A stretch of DNA of 64,000 nucleotides from Polaromonas sp. (GTDB lineage: Bacteria; Pseudomonadota; Gammaproteobacteria; Burkholderiales; Burkholderiaceae_C). A program made the position numbers and the translations under genes. How positions within the stretch are numbered: the stretch's first letter is position 1; each line of letters starts with the position of its first letter. The stretch is from positions 62,001 through 126,000 of the forward strand of contig NZ_JAQSDL010000076.1 of NCBI RefSeq assembly GCF_029945895.1. The letters run 5' to 3'. Shown here one piece after another: positions 17,091 to 25,956 of the stretch. The notes under the pieces were generated by a model. It made no database searches. It had not been told where the DNA came from and was given only the letters and a program-made list of their open reading frames with translations.

Positions 17091-18218
17091 CTAGCCACCG
17101 ATGTAACTCATCTCGACGCGTTTGCCGCCATCGCCCGGCATGGAACTGTCAGGCGGCAGCGCCGCACGCAGCTCCGAATAACGGTCGTTGCGGCCCTGCC
17201 AGATGTGGGCGACGGCGCCGGAAATCTGTTCGTCCGAAGAGTTGCCGTCGCGCAGCAGGGCGCGCAGGTCGTGACCCTGGTTGGCGAACAGGCACAAAAA
17301 CAGCTTGCCCTCGGTGGACAGGCGTGCCCGGTTGCAGTCCCCGCAAAAAGCCTTGGTGACGCTGCTGATCACGCCAATTTCGCCAGCGCCATCGGCGTAA
17401 CGCCAGCGCTCTGCCGTTTCCCCGAGGTAGTTGGGGTCGATGGCTTCGAGTGGAAATTCCTGCTGCAGGCGCTGGATGACTTCGGCCGAGGGCATGACTT
17501 CGTCCATGCGCCAGCCGTTGGTCGCGCCCACGTCCATGTATTCGATAAAACGCAGCACCACACCGGAGTTCCGGAAGTGCCGGGCCATGGGCAGGATCTC
17601 GGCGTCGTTGGTGCCGCGCTTGACCACCATGTTGACCTTGATGGGCGCCAGGCCCACCTTGTGTGCCACTTCGATGCCCCTGAGCACGTCGGCGACCGGA
17701 AAATCCACATCGTTCATGCGCCGGAACACCGCGTCGTCCAGCCCGTCCAGGCTCACGGTGACCCGCTGCAGGCCCGCGTCTTTCAGGGCCTGGGCCTTTT
17801 TGACCAGCAGCGAGCCGTTGGTCGTCAAGGTGATGTCCAGCGGCTTGCCCTGAGGCGTTTCGAGCCGGGCCAGCATGCCGATCAGCACTTCAAGGTGCTT
17901 GCGCAGCAGCGGTTCGCCGCCGGTCAGCCGGATTTTTTCGACACCATGCGCGACAAAAATTCTGGTGAGCCGCGTGATCTCTTCAAAACTGAGCAACGAG
18001 GTCTGCGGCAAAAACGCATAGTCCTTGTTGAACACCTCGCTGGGCATGCAGTAGCTGCAGCGGAAGTTGCAGCGGTCGGTCACGCTGATGCGCAGGTCGT
18101 GCAATGGCCGGGCCAGCGTGTCGGCCAGCAGGCCGGTGGGCGCCTGCAGCTGCGCAGGGATGTGCGGCACGCGCGCGGCGTAACGGATGTCTGCGATGGG
18201 GATGATTTTGTCGGTCAT
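17091..18218 (-). CDS. moaA: GTP 3',8-cyclase MoaA
   Basis: 375 residues from ATG 18218 ([13 protein letters not shown]). Radical-SAM protein with the first iron-sulfur motif at Cys50, Cys54 and Cys57 ([12 protein letters not shown]). The second cluster is in [19 protein letters not shown]. The conserved C-terminal Gly-Gly ends the protein (YIGG). It converts GTP to 3',8-cyclo-GTP, the first step of molybdopterin synthesis. The N-terminal extension of about 40 residues before the core is common in this group. Its partner moaC is not in the window. Confidence 0.96.
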   Translation of the reverse strand: MTDKIIPIADIRYAARVPHIPAQLQAPTGLLADTLARPLHDLRISVTDRCNFRCSYCMPSEVFNKDYAFLPQTSLLSFEEITRLTRIFVAHGVEKIRLTGGEPLLRKHLEVLIGMLARLETPQGKPLDITLTTNGSLLVKKAQALKDAGLQRVTVSLDGLDDAVFRRMNDVDFPVADVLRGIEVAHKVGLAPIKVNMVVKRGTNDAEILPMARHFRNSGVVLRFIEYMDVGATNGWRMDEVMPSAEVIQRLQQEFPLEAIDPNYLGETAERWRYADGAGEIGVISSVTKAFCGDCNRARLSTEGKLFLCLFANQGHDLRALLRDGNSSDEQISGAVAHIWQGRNDRYSELRAALPPDSSMPGDGGKRVEMSYIGG

Positions 18219-18318
18219 GTTGAAAAGGCCCAAGCGGTGAATTTACGCCATTGGCGCGGCCGGGCGAACACCGACCGGCACCCTTGCGTGATCATGCTGG
18301 GCAGGCCCATCATGGCGC

Positions 18319-18738
18319 TCAGCCGAGCCAGCGCACGTTGTCCACGATCTCGTTGAAAAAAGCACGCAACGACGGCACGCTCATGGCATAGGGATCAAAG
18401 TCACGGCTTCCCGAATACTTCTGGAAAATCTGGCGGTTTTCTTCCAGTGATGACAGCAGCCCCATGGACCAGCTTCCAAAGCGGCGCTGGGTGATCTCGG
18501 AAAAATCCAGGATGGCGGGGTCGCGATGGCGTTCGTCACGCAGCAGCCGGTGGTACAGCGCGTTCACTTCGGCCTTATCGCCCTCCAACTGCTGAAGGAA
18601 GATGCCATTGTTCAGACACAACGCGCCGGTCACGCCAACCAGCGCATTGTTTCGTTTGGAGGCGGCGAGAATGTCCTTGACATCGTTGGCACCGAGAACG
18701 CCCGCAGTACGGCTGGCATAGGTGAGTTGTACGAGCAT
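18319..18738 (-). CDS. Stand-alone BLUF-domain blue-light photoreceptor
   Basis: 139 residues from ATG 18738, preceded by GGAGGACTCA, a strong ribosome site. The whole protein is one BLUF domain plus a C-terminal helix region. Every residue of the flavin photocycle is there with the spacing of AppA: Tyr7, Asn31, Gln49, Trp90 and Met92 (each 14 less than the AppA numbering). It should bind FAD and sense blue light. No output domain is fused, so signalling must go through a partner. It lies between moaA and an SDR gene; neither suggests the partner. Confidence 0.93.
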   Translation of the reverse strand: MLVQLTYASRTAGVLGANDVKDILAASKRNNALVGVTGALCLNNGIFLQQLEGDKAEVNALYHRLLRDERHRDPAILDFSEITQRRFGSWSMGLLSSLEENRQIFQKYSGSRDFDPYAMSVPSLRAFFNEIVDNVRWLG

Positions 18739-18810
18739 TGAGTCCTCCAAATCAATTCAGTTTGTCACAAATGGAAATCCCCCACGGGGCGCTCTCCGTC
18801 CTGACAGGAA

Positions 18811-19584
18811 TCAAACGCAGCGCCCGCCATCGACCTCGATACACACGCCGCTGATGAACGCCGCTTCGTCGCTGGCCAGGTAGAGCGCTGCATTGGCGAC
18901 GTCGAGCGCGGTTGAAAACCGCCCCAACGGAATGCTGGCCAGGAACTTGGCGCGGCGCGCTTCGCCTTCGGGGCCGGTGACCGTGCCGCCCGCAAACTGG
19001 GTGGACAGCGCGGTGTCGGGGTTGAACACCGGATTGATGCAGTTCACGCGGATGTTGTCCGGGCCAAGTTCGGCCGCCAGCGACTTCGACGTGGTGATGA
19101 CCGCGCCCTTGGAACCGTTGTACCAGGTCAGGCCCGGGCGCGGGCGCACGCCGGCGGTGGACGCGATGTTGATGAAACTCCCGCCCCCCTGCGCGCGGAA
19201 CACCGGCGTGGCGTGAATGGTCGAGAGGTAGATGCTTTTGACGTTGATCGCGTAGCAGCGGTCGAACTCTTCCTCGGTGGTTTCCAGCGCGGGCTGGTTC
19301 AAGTGCGTCCAGCCAGCGTTGTTGACCATCACGTCGAGCTTGCCGTGGCGCTGCACGGCAGCGTCCACCAGCGCCTTCATGTCGGCGGTTTTGGTGACGT
19401 CGGCCTTGAAGAAAGAGGCCTTGCCGCCGGCCGCCAAGATGTCGGCCACGACTTTTTCGCCGAGCGCGCTGTTGATGTCGTTGACGATGACCTGGGCGCC
19501 TTCAGCAGCCAGCCGTTTGGCAATGCCTTCGCCGATGCCGCCGCCGGCGCCGGTGACGATGACGGATTTGTTCTGGAGTCGCAT
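18811..19584 (-). CDS. SDR family NAD(P)-dependent oxidoreductase
   Basis: 257 residues. Classical short-chain dehydrogenase: cofactor motif VTGAGGGIGEG (residues about 10-20), NNAGW, and active-site YNGSK with the preceding serine in NIASTAG. The C-terminal FISGVCIEVDGGRCV is typical. The closest groups are FabG-like and glucose 1-dehydrogenase-like enzymes. The real substrate is probably an alcohol or ketone handled together with the aldehyde dehydrogenase upstream. It is the last gene of the cluster divergent from the TetR gene. Confidence 0.9.
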   Translation of the reverse strand: MRLQNKSVIVTGAGGGIGEGIAKRLAAEGAQVIVNDINSALGEKVVADILAAGGKASFFKADVTKTADMKALVDAAVQRHGKLDVMVNNAGWTHLNQPALETTEEEFDRCYAINVKSIYLSTIHATPVFRAQGGGSFINIASTAGVRPRPGLTWYNGSKGAVITTSKSLAAELGPDNIRVNCINPVFNPDTALSTQFAGGTVTGPEGEARRAKFLASIPLGRFSTALDVANAALYLASDEAAFISGVCIEVDGGRCV

Positions 19585-19598
19585 GGTGGTTCCTTGAG

Positions 19599-19660
19599 TG
19601 CTATGAATGTTGTAGCTGTTGGCGCTCGATGGTAAAGGGCTACAGCCTGTTTTATATTGA
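19599..19660 (+). repeat. Family 2 repeat between SDR and aldehyde dehydrogenase genes
   Basis: TGCTATGAATGTTGTAGCTG, then GGCGCTCGATGGTAAAGGGC and TACAGCCTGTTTTATATTGA. This is the best-preserved copy of the layout TGCTAT...GTAGCTG...GCGC...AAGGGCTACAGCC...TTGA. Confidence 0.75.
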
Positions 19661-19676
19661 AAAAGAACGGACGGGT

Positions 19677-21110
19677 TCAGCCATGCCGGATCGCTACGGT
19701 CTTCAGTGTGGTGAAGCCGTACAGGGCCTCAAAACCTTTTTCCCGTCCGTAACCCGAGGACTTGACGCCACCGAAGGGCAGTTCCACGCCGCCGCCGGCG
19801 CCGTAGTTGTTGATGAAGACCTGTCCGCTCTGCACACGTTTGGCCATGCGGAACTGGCGGCCGCCGTCGCGGGTCCAGATGCCGGCCACCAGGCCGAACT
19901 GCGTGGCGTTGGCGAGTTCGACCGCGTGGTCTTCATCGCGGAAACTCATGGCGCACAGCACCGGGCCGAAGACTTCTTCCTGGGCCACGCGGTGGTTCAC
20001 GGGCACGTCTCGCAGCAGCGTCGGCGCCTGGTAGAAGCCGGTGTCGGGCGCTTCGTCGACGATCTGTCCCTGAGCCACCATGGGGATGCCGGCCACCTGC
20101 GCGTCGCTCAGGAAATCCCAGACGCGCTGCTGCTGGGTCTGCCGGATCAGCGGTCCGACGTCCAGATCCATCGTGGCGGGGCCAACGCGCAGCTTCTCGA
20201 AGGCCTGGCCCAGGCGCTCCAGCAGAGGCTCGTAGATGGTTGCATCGACCAGCAGGCGCGAGCCGGCCGAGCAGGTCTGGCCGGCGTTTTGCACGATGGC
20301 GTTGACCAGCGCCGGAATGGCGGCGTCGAGATCGGCATCGGCAAAGACGATTTGCGGGCTTTTGCCGCCCAGCTCCAGCGTGACCGGGCAATGGCGCTCG
20401 GCTGCCACCTGCTGGATCAAGGTGCCCACCGTCGGGCTACCGGTGAAGCTGATGTGGTGGATGCCCTTGTGGCGGGCCAGGGCGTCACCGACCTCGTGGC
20501 CGTAGCCGGTCACGATGTTGATGGCACCGGCCGGAAAGCCGGCCTCGGCCGCGAGTTGGGCCACGCGGATCAAGGACAGGCAAGCGTCTTCGGCCGGCTT
20601 GACCACGCAGACGTTGCCTGCGGCCAGCGCACCACCGACGCTGCGGCCGAAAATCTGCATCGGGTAGTTCCACGGGATGATGTGGCCGGTCACGCCGTGC
20701 GGCTCGCGCCAGGTCATCACGCTGTAGCCGTCGAGGTAGGGCAGGGTCTCGCCGTGCAGTTTGTCGCAGGCGCCGGCGTAAAACTCGAAATAACGCACCA
20801 GCGCGGCGGCGTCGGCTTTGGCCTGTTTGGTCGGTTTGCCGCAATCGCGCTGCTCGATGGCTGCGAGTTCATCGGCATGTTCGGCCACCTTGCGGGACAG
20901 GGCCATCAGCAGCCGCCCGCGTTCGGCGGCGCTGACCTTGTGCCAGACGGTGTTCAGGCAGTCATGGGCGGCTTGCACCGCCTGATCGATGTCCTGCGCA
21001 TTGCTGCGCTGGATCTCGTCGAAGGGCTGACCGTCGGACGGATCGATCACAGGAAGGGTTTTGCCCGAGGCGGAGCGGACCGATGCGTTGGCGATGTAAT
21101 TGAGTTGCAT
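19677..21110 (-). CDS. Aldehyde dehydrogenase family protein
   Basis: 477 residues. NAD(P)-dependent aldehyde dehydrogenase with ITPWNYP-type motif HIIPWNYPMQIFGRSVGGAL, the catalytic Glu in VTLELGGKSPQIVF and the nucleophile Cys in NAGQTCSAGSR. The C-terminal half carries EEVFGPVL and LPFGGVKSSGYGREKGFEAL. It resembles betaine, gamma-aminobutyraldehyde and vanillin-type dehydrogenases, but the substrate cannot be fixed. With the SDR gene it could oxidise an alcohol to an acid. Probably controlled by the divergent TetR protein through the shared promoter region. Confidence 0.92.
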   Translation of the reverse strand: MQLNYIANASVRSASGKTLPVIDPSDGQPFDEIQRSNAQDIDQAVQAAHDCLNTVWHKVSAAERGRLLMALSRKVAEHADELAAIEQRDCGKPTKQAKADAAALVRYFEFYAGACDKLHGETLPYLDGYSVMTWREPHGVTGHIIPWNYPMQIFGRSVGGALAAGNVCVVKPAEDACLSLIRVAQLAAEAGFPAGAINIVTGYGHEVGDALARHKGIHHISFTGSPTVGTLIQQVAAERHCPVTLELGGKSPQIVFADADLDAAIPALVNAIVQNAGQTCSAGSRLLVDATIYEPLLERLGQAFEKLRVGPATMDLDVGPLIRQTQQQRVWDFLSDAQVAGIPMVAQGQIVDEAPDTGFYQAPTLLRDVPVNHRVAQEEVFGPVLCAMSFRDEDHAVELANATQFGLVAGIWTRDGGRQFRMAKRVQSGQVFINNYGAGGGVELPFGGVKSSGYGREKGFEALYGFTTLKTVAIRHG

Positions 21111-21233
21111 GCATATGATTTTCCGCGAAAACGCAGCGCCCGCAAAAAATCAGGCCGGAACGGGCTGCAGCCCCTGGTTCGGAACCGCAATGGGCTACGA
21201 AATGAATAGCGGCCCAGCCAGGGCCGGCTGGAC

Positions 21234-22052
21234 TTATGCCCCGACCGGCGTGTAGGCGCTGCTGTTGCTGGCCAGCCAGCGCGCCGACAGATCGCTCGCC
21301 TGCTGCTTGGGATGAAAGTCCGTGCGCAGATACTCGCGCCAGGGCTTGAAGGTCTGGCGGATCAGACCGCGCTGGCCGAACAGGTAGCTGGCGGCGCTTT
21401 TCCAGGTGCTCCACTTCCACAAGGTGCCGTCGTGGGACAGGTTGTTGACGGTCTGGCGCAGGGTATCGGTCAAAAACACAAAGGTGATGCGGCGAAACCA
21501 TTTGATGCGCCATTCGTGGCTGCCGCCCAGTGCGGTGTACACGTCAAAGGCCGTATTTTTATGTTCAGACTCTTCGGCGCAGTGCCATAGCCACATGGTT
21601 TTCAGGCGCGGCTCGCTACCGTCGAGCAGGTCGTGGTTGCTCAGCATCCATTCGGCAAGGATCGCGGTGAAATGTTCATTGGCTGCGGTAATGGCCAGCG
21701 CATGGAGCGGGTTGGTGCCCGCCAGCAACCGCATGTTTTTTTCCGCGCGCGGCGCCCAGTCGTTGACTAGGCCCTGCGTTTCGAGGTGCTTGTTGAAGAG
21801 ACCGTGAATGCGGCGGTGCGTGGCCTCCTGCCCGACAAAACCCTGGACTTCGGCCTTGTACTGGTCCTGCAAGTCGACAGGCAATGCCTTCAGGCCATTG
21901 CGCACCGAGTCGATGAAAAACTGCTCACCGACCGGAAAACTCATGGACAGCGCGTTGAAAAAAGCCGTGCGAAACGCATCCCCGGCGCACCAATGCCGCG
22001 GCAGGGGTGTCTCAAGGTCTATCAGCAGGCGGCGCACAACCAGTTCGCTCAT
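21234..22052 (-). CDS. PF10118-type predicted metal-dependent hydrolase
   Basis: 272 residues from ATG 22052 (MSELVVRRLLIDLETPLPRH). All-helical protein matching the PF10118 group annotated as metal-dependent hydrolases. Conserved Glu/His patterns are visible: FVGQEATHRRIHGLFN, AANEHFTAILAEWML and HCAEESEHKNTAFDVY. The spaced E..H / E...H layout resembles ferritin-like di-metal proteins, so a di-iron oxygenase-like function is also possible (inference). First gene after the TetR operators, ahead of the aldehyde dehydrogenase and SDR genes. Confidence 0.8.
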   Translation of the reverse strand: MSELVVRRLLIDLETPLPRHWCAGDAFRTAFFNALSMSFPVGEQFFIDSVRNGLKALPVDLQDQYKAEVQGFVGQEATHRRIHGLFNKHLETQGLVNDWAPRAEKNMRLLAGTNPLHALAITAANEHFTAILAEWMLSNHDLLDGSEPRLKTMWLWHCAEESEHKNTAFDVYTALGGSHEWRIKWFRRITFVFLTDTLRQTVNNLSHDGTLWKWSTWKSAASYLFGQRGLIRQTFKPWREYLRTDFHPKQQASDLSARWLASNSSAYTPVGA

Positions 22053-22076
22053 GTTTTCTCCCTGGGGAAATAATCT

Positions 22077-22136
22077 GGTACTTGTCGGTACCACTGAGAA
22101 TGACTATAGGGTGGTGCTGTGGTACTGTCAAGTACC
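22077..22136. promoter_or_regulatory. Two palindromic operators between the hydrolase cluster and the TetR gene
   Basis: Site 1 (22077-22092) is GGTACTTGTCGGTACC. Site 2 (22121-22136) is GGTACTGTCAAGTACC. Read in opposite orientation they agree at 14 of 16 positions: GGTACTTG(T/A)C(G/A)GTACC. Both lie in the 121-bp divergent region, 24 bp before the hydrolase start and 37 bp before the TetR start. They are the obvious binding sites for the TetR protein. Confidence 0.75.
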
Positions 22137-22173
22137 GACATCGTTCTAACTTTGCGTGGAGGGTGCCCCATTC

Positions 22174-22788
22174 ATGTATTCCGAGGACATCTCCGCTGCC
22201 GGCATGGAAGCGGCCAGGGCCTACCGTTCCCGTCTGCTCGAAGGCATGGCGCACAGCGTGGCGCTCAAGGGTTATGCCGACACCACCGTGGCCGACATCG
22301 TGCGCGAAGCCGGGGTCTCCAAGCGGACGTTTTACGAGTGTTTTTCCACCAAGAAGGACTGCCTGATCGCGCTTTACGTGGCGGCCAGCCACGGCGGGCT
22401 CAAGGTGCTCAAGGGCGCCATCGACCCCGGCCGCGACTGGAAGACCCAGGTCGAGCATGCGATGGGCGCCTACCTCGATTGTCTGGCCAGCAACCCGGCG
22501 TTGCTGCGCACGCTGTTCATCGAGATCCTCAGCCTGGGTCCCGAGGGGCTGCAGGTGCGGCGCCAGATGAACCAGGAAATGGCCGACTTTGTGGTCCAGG
22601 TGGTCAACGCCGGCCATCCGCACACGCCGCAGGACGAAGCGCTGACCGCGACCCTGGCCATGGCCGTCATCGGCGGTATCAACGAGTTGGTGCTGCAGGC
22701 CATTGAGAGCAACCGCACGGCCGATTTGCGAACGCTGACCGGACCTTGCAGCGCCCTGGTGCGTGCCGTGCTGGCCGCTCCGCGCTGA
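22174..22788 (+). CDS. TetR/AcrR family transcriptional regulator
   Basis: 204 residues from ATG 22174 (MYSEDISAAGMEAARAYRSR), with GGAGGGTG upstream. The N-terminal TetR helix-turn-helix is clear: ADTTVADIVREAGVSKRTFY then ECFSTKKDCLIALY. The C-terminal ligand domain is not similar to a known sensor. Divergent from the PF10118/aldehyde dehydrogenase/SDR cluster with two matched palindromes between them, it very likely represses that cluster and itself until a small ligand binds. Confidence 0.9.
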   Translation: MYSEDISAAGMEAARAYRSRLLEGMAHSVALKGYADTTVADIVREAGVSKRTFYECFSTKKDCLIALYVAASHGGLKVLKGAIDPGRDWKTQVEHAMGAYLDCLASNPALLRTLFIEILSLGPEGLQVRRQMNQEMADFVVQVVNAGHPHTPQDEALTATLAMAVIGGINELVLQAIESNRTADLRTLTGPCSALVRAVLAAPR

Positions 22789-22797
22789 ACGACAGAC

Positions 22798-22821
22798 AGA
22801 AAAAAGCCCGCCGAAGCGGGC
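22798..22821 (-). terminator. Rho-independent terminator of hppA
   Basis: GCCCGC (22806-22811), CGAA loop, GCGGGC (22816-22821). On the minus strand it is followed by six T's. It lies 35 bp beyond the hppA stop. The plus-strand side lacks a T-run, so it serves hppA rather than the converging TetR gene. Confidence 0.8.
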
Positions 22822-22855
22822 CGAAGCAAAGCGTGGCTTTTTCTTCTTTGTTCGT

Positions 22856-25066
22856 CTATTTCGCCGGTGTTGGCGTGGCTGCGGCGCCCGGTGCCTGCAC
22901 AGGCGCCGGTGCGGGCATGCCGGGCGCAGTCGGGGTGACGGCCGGTGCACTCACCGCTGCGGGTGCTGCAGCCGGGGTGGCTGGCGCTGCATTGGCATTG
23001 CCGCCGTGGAACTTCATCATCAGCGGCACGATCAGCAGCGCCACGATGTTGATGATCTTGATCAGCGGGTTGACCGCCGGGCCGGCCGTGTCCTTGTAGG
23101 GGTCGCCCACGGTGTCGCCGGTCACGGCTGCCTTGTGGGTCTCGGAACCCTTGCCGCCGTGGTTGCCGTCTTCGATGTATTTCTTGGCGTTGTCCCAGGC
23201 ACCGCCGCCGGTACACATGGAGATCGCCACAAACAGGCCGGTCACGATGGTACCCATCAGCAGTCCGCCCAGCGCAGCGGGACCCAGCAACAGGCCGACC
23301 AGAATCGGCACCACCACCGGCAGCAGTGAGGGGATCATCATTTCCTTGATGGCGGCCGTTGTCAGCATGTCCACCGCCTTGCCGTATTCGGGCTTGGCCG
23401 TGCCTTCCATGATGCCCTTGATCTCGCGGAACTGGCGGCGTACCTCCACCACGACCGCGCCGGCGGCGCGGCCCACGGCTTCCATGGCCATTGCACCGAA
23501 CAGGTAGGGAATCAGCCCGCCGATAAACAGGCCAATGATCACCATCGGATCGCTGAGGTCAAAACTGATGGCCTTGCCATAGGCTTCGAGCTTGTGCGTG
23601 TAGTCGGCAAACAGCACCAGTGCTGCCAGTCCGGCAGAGCCGATGGCGTAACCCTTGGTCACGGCCTTGGTGGTGTTGCCCACCGCGTCCAGCGGATCGG
23701 TCACGGCCCGAACTTCGGGGGGCATGTCCGCCATCTCGGCAATACCGCCGGCGTTGTCGGTGATCGGGCCGTAGGCGTCCAATGCCACCACAATGCCGGC
23801 CATGCTGAGCATGGAGGTCGCGGCAATAGCAATGCCGTACAGGCCGGCCAGTGTGTAGGAAACCCAGATCGCGATGCAGACACAGATCACCGGCCAGGCG
23901 GTCGAGCGCATGGACACGCCGAGACCGGCAATGATGTTGGTGCCGTGGCCGGTGGTCGAGGCCTGCGCAATATGGCGCACCGGGGCGTACTGCGTGCCGG
24001 TGTAGTACTCGGTGATCCAGACCAGGGCACCGGTCAGCACCAGGCCCACGGCACAGGCGCCGAACAAGGCCATCTGCGTGCCTGCCGCCTTGATGGCGTT
24101 GTCGGGCATCAGCCAGACCGTCACAAAGTAGAAGGCGATCAGCGACAGGCCGCCCGCGACAGCCAGGCCCTTGTACAGCGCCGGCATCACGTTGGTCATG
24201 CCGGGTGAGGCCTTGACAAAGAAGCAGCCGATGATGGACGCAATGATGGAGACCGCGCCCAGCGCCAGCGGATAAACCACCGCGCTGGTGCCGGCGCCGG
24301 TGACCAGCAGCGCGCCCAGCACCATGGTGGCGATCAGCGTGACGGCATAGGTTTCAAACAGGTCGGCGGCCATGCCGGCGCAGTCGCCCACGTTGTCGCC
24401 GACGTTGTCGGCGATCACGGCCGGGTTGCGTGGGTCGTCTTCCGGAATGCCGGCCTCGACCTTGCCCACCAGGTCGGCGCCGACGTCAGCGCCCTTGGTG
24501 AAAATGCCGCCGCCCAGTCGCGCAAAGATGGAAATCAGCGAGGAGCCGAAGGCAAAACCGATCAGCGGATTGAGCAGGCTGGCCAGATTGGCATTGGGCG
24601 TGTAGTTGCCGTTGCCCACCAGAAACCAGTAAAAGGCTGTCACGCCGAGCAGGCCCAGGCCGACCACCAGCATGCCGGTGATCGCGCCGCCGCGAAAGGC
24701 GACATCCAGGGCGGGGCCAATGCCGCGGGTGGCTGCCTGCGCGGTGCGCACATTGGCGCGCACCGAGACGTTCATGCCGATGAAGCCGCAGGCACCCGAG
24801 AGCACCGCGCCGACGACAAAACCGATGGCGCTGGGCACGTCAAGAAAGAGGCCGATCAGGATCGCCAGCACGACGCCGACGATGGCAATGGTCTTGTATT
24901 GGCGCGCCAGGTAGGCGGCGGCACCGGTTTGAATCGCCGCTGCAATTTCCTGCATGCGCGCGTTGCCTGCGTCCTGGGAAAGAATCCAGCTGCGAGCCCA
25001 GAAGCCGTAAGCCACGGCGGCCAGTCCGCAGACGAGCGCAAGAATAAGCGCTGAGTTGCCTGTCAT
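22856..25066 (-). CDS. hppA: Membrane-bound H+-translocating pyrophosphatase
   Basis: 736 residues, about 15-16 membrane helices. The substrate motif DVGADLVGK is present in [20 protein letters not shown], along with [12 protein letters not shown]. The K+-dependence site reads [11 protein letters not shown] lysine there marks the K+-independent, proton-pumping class (established for the family). It hydrolyses pyrophosphate and stores the energy as a proton gradient. Unusual: the C-terminus runs on for about 40 residues of Ala/Pro/Val/Thr (from [20 protein letters not shown]), beyond the last helix, with no recognisable domain. Divergent from the soluble pyrophosphatase gene. Confidence 0.95.
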   Translation of the reverse strand: MTGNSALILALVCGLAAVAYGFWARSWILSQDAGNARMQEIAAAIQTGAAAYLARQYKTIAIVGVVLAILIGLFLDVPSAIGFVVGAVLSGACGFIGMNVSVRANVRTAQAATRGIGPALDVAFRGGAITGMLVVGLGLLGVTAFYWFLVGNGNYTPNANLASLLNPLIGFAFGSSLISIFARLGGGIFTKGADVGADLVGKVEAGIPEDDPRNPAVIADNVGDNVGDCAGMAADLFETYAVTLIATMVLGALLVTGAGTSAVVYPLALGAVSIIASIIGCFFVKASPGMTNVMPALYKGLAVAGGLSLIAFYFVTVWLMPDNAIKAAGTQMALFGACAVGLVLTGALVWITEYYTGTQYAPVRHIAQASTTGHGTNIIAGLGVSMRSTAWPVICVCIAIWVSYTLAGLYGIAIAATSMLSMAGIVVALDAYGPITDNAGGIAEMADMPPEVRAVTDPLDAVGNTTKAVTKGYAIGSAGLAALVLFADYTHKLEAYGKAISFDLSDPMVIIGLFIGGLIPYLFGAMAMEAVGRAAGAVVVEVRRQFREIKGIMEGTAKPEYGKAVDMLTTAAIKEMMIPSLLPVVVPILVGLLLGPAALGGLLMGTIVTGLFVAISMCTGGGAWDNAKKYIEDGNHGGKGSETHKAAVTGDTVGDPYKDTAGPAVNPLIKIINIVALLIVPLMMKFHGGNANAAPATPAAAPAAVSAPAVTPTAPGMPAPAPVQAPGAAATPTPAK

Positions 25067-25098
25067 AGAGAGATCTCCTACGTTGTTTTTCGCTTGGA

Positions 25099-25124
25099 GG
25101 GGGCGCCACGCTAGCGGTGCCCCC
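25099..25124. promoter_or_regulatory. Strong hairpin in the hppA-ppa divergent region
   Basis: GGGGGCGCC (25099-25107) pairs with GGTGCCCCC (25116-25124), allowing one G-T pair, around ACGCTAGC. It sits 33 bp before the hppA start, in what should be the hppA 5' leader. No T-run follows on either strand. Role unknown. Confidence 0.4.
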
Positions 25125-25297
25125 GCTGCGTTGCTTCCTCGTTGCTCGTGTCCTACGTAGAGACAAGACGATTGGCCAACCTTCGAAATTTAACGCCAAA
25201 TCGTGACAAGTTCGCGAAGCGTCAGGTCCGAATCAGTAAAATGAGGGTAAATACTGATCAAGCATCCACCTTTTTATTACTTCAACACAAAGAGACC

Positions 25298-25843
25298 ATG
25301 TCCCTCGATAAAGTCACCCCCGGAAAAAATGCTCCTGACGCTTTCAATGTGATCATCGAAATCCCGATGAACGCCGACCCGGTCAAGTACGAGGTGGACA
25401 AGGAGTCCGGCGCCATTTTTGTGGACCGCTTCATGAGCACGTCCATGCATTACCCGACCAACTACGGTTATGTGCCCAAGACCCTCAGCGGCGACGGCGA
25501 CCCGGTCGATGTGCTGGTGATCACGCCGGTGCCCCTGATTCCCGGCGTGGTGGTGACCTGCCGCGCGATCGGCATCCTGAAGATGACCGACGAGGCCGGC
25601 GAAGACGGCAAGGTGCTGGCCGTGCCGGTGGACAAGAAGTGCTCGCTGTACACCCAGTGGCAAAAGCCTGAAGACATGAACCCGCTGCGCCTGAAAACCA
25701 TCGCCCACTTTTTTGAGCATTACAAAGACCTCGAAGACGGCAAGTGGGTCAAGATCCAGGGCTGGGAAGGCCCGGACGCGGCGCGCAAGGAAATCACCGA
25801 CGGCATTGCCAACTACCAGAAAGAGCACCCCGAAGCCGCCTGA
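25298..25843 (+). CDS. ppa: Inorganic pyrophosphatase, family I
   Basis: 181 residues from ATG 25298 ([20 protein letters not shown]). It contains the family I signature DGDPVDVLV and the metal and phosphate residues around [18 protein letters not shown] and [11 protein letters not shown]. It cleaves pyrophosphate in the cytoplasm without energy capture. The earlier in-frame codons upstream are not needed: the family N-terminus begins at MSLDKV. Divergent from hppA, so the cell has the choice of wasting or storing the energy of pyrophosphate from one locus. Confidence 0.96.
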   Translation: MSLDKVTPGKNAPDAFNVIIEIPMNADPVKYEVDKESGAIFVDRFMSTSMHYPTNYGYVPKTLSGDGDPVDVLVITPVPLIPGVVVTCRAIGILKMTDEAGEDGKVLAVPVDKKCSLYTQWQKPEDMNPLRLKTIAHFFEHYKDLEDGKWVKIQGWEGPDAARKEITDGIANYQKEHPEAA

Positions 25844-25846
25844 TTT

Positions 25847-25907
25847 TCAAGCGTTTTAGCCATCCAGCCCTTGCCAGTCAAGCGCGGAAAGCTATCAAAA
25901 AAAGAGC
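25847..25907 (-). repeat. Family 2 repeat just after ppa
   Basis: On the minus strand: GCTCTTTTTTTGATAGCTTT, then CCGCGCTTGACTGGCAAGGG, then CTGGATGGC...GCTTGA. It starts three bases after the ppa stop codon, and its other end merges into the terminator hairpin. Confidence 0.65.
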
Positions 25908-25938
25908 GCCTGCAGTTCAAGCTGCAGGCGCTCTTTTT
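25897..25938. terminator. Bidirectional terminator between ppa and the hydrolase gene
   Basis: GAGCGCCTGCAG (25904-25915) pairs with CTGCAGGCGCTC (25922-25933) with loop TTCAAG. Seven A's precede it and five T's follow, so it works for ppa on the plus strand and for the converging alpha/beta hydrolase gene on the minus strand. Confidence 0.9.
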
Positions 25939-25956
25939 CTTTTTGAGGGGCGGGGG

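Noticed and set aside
22156-22173. GTG start upstream of the chosen TetR start
   Set aside because: It would place the GGAGGG ribosome site inside the gene; ATG 22174 has that site at a suitable distance.
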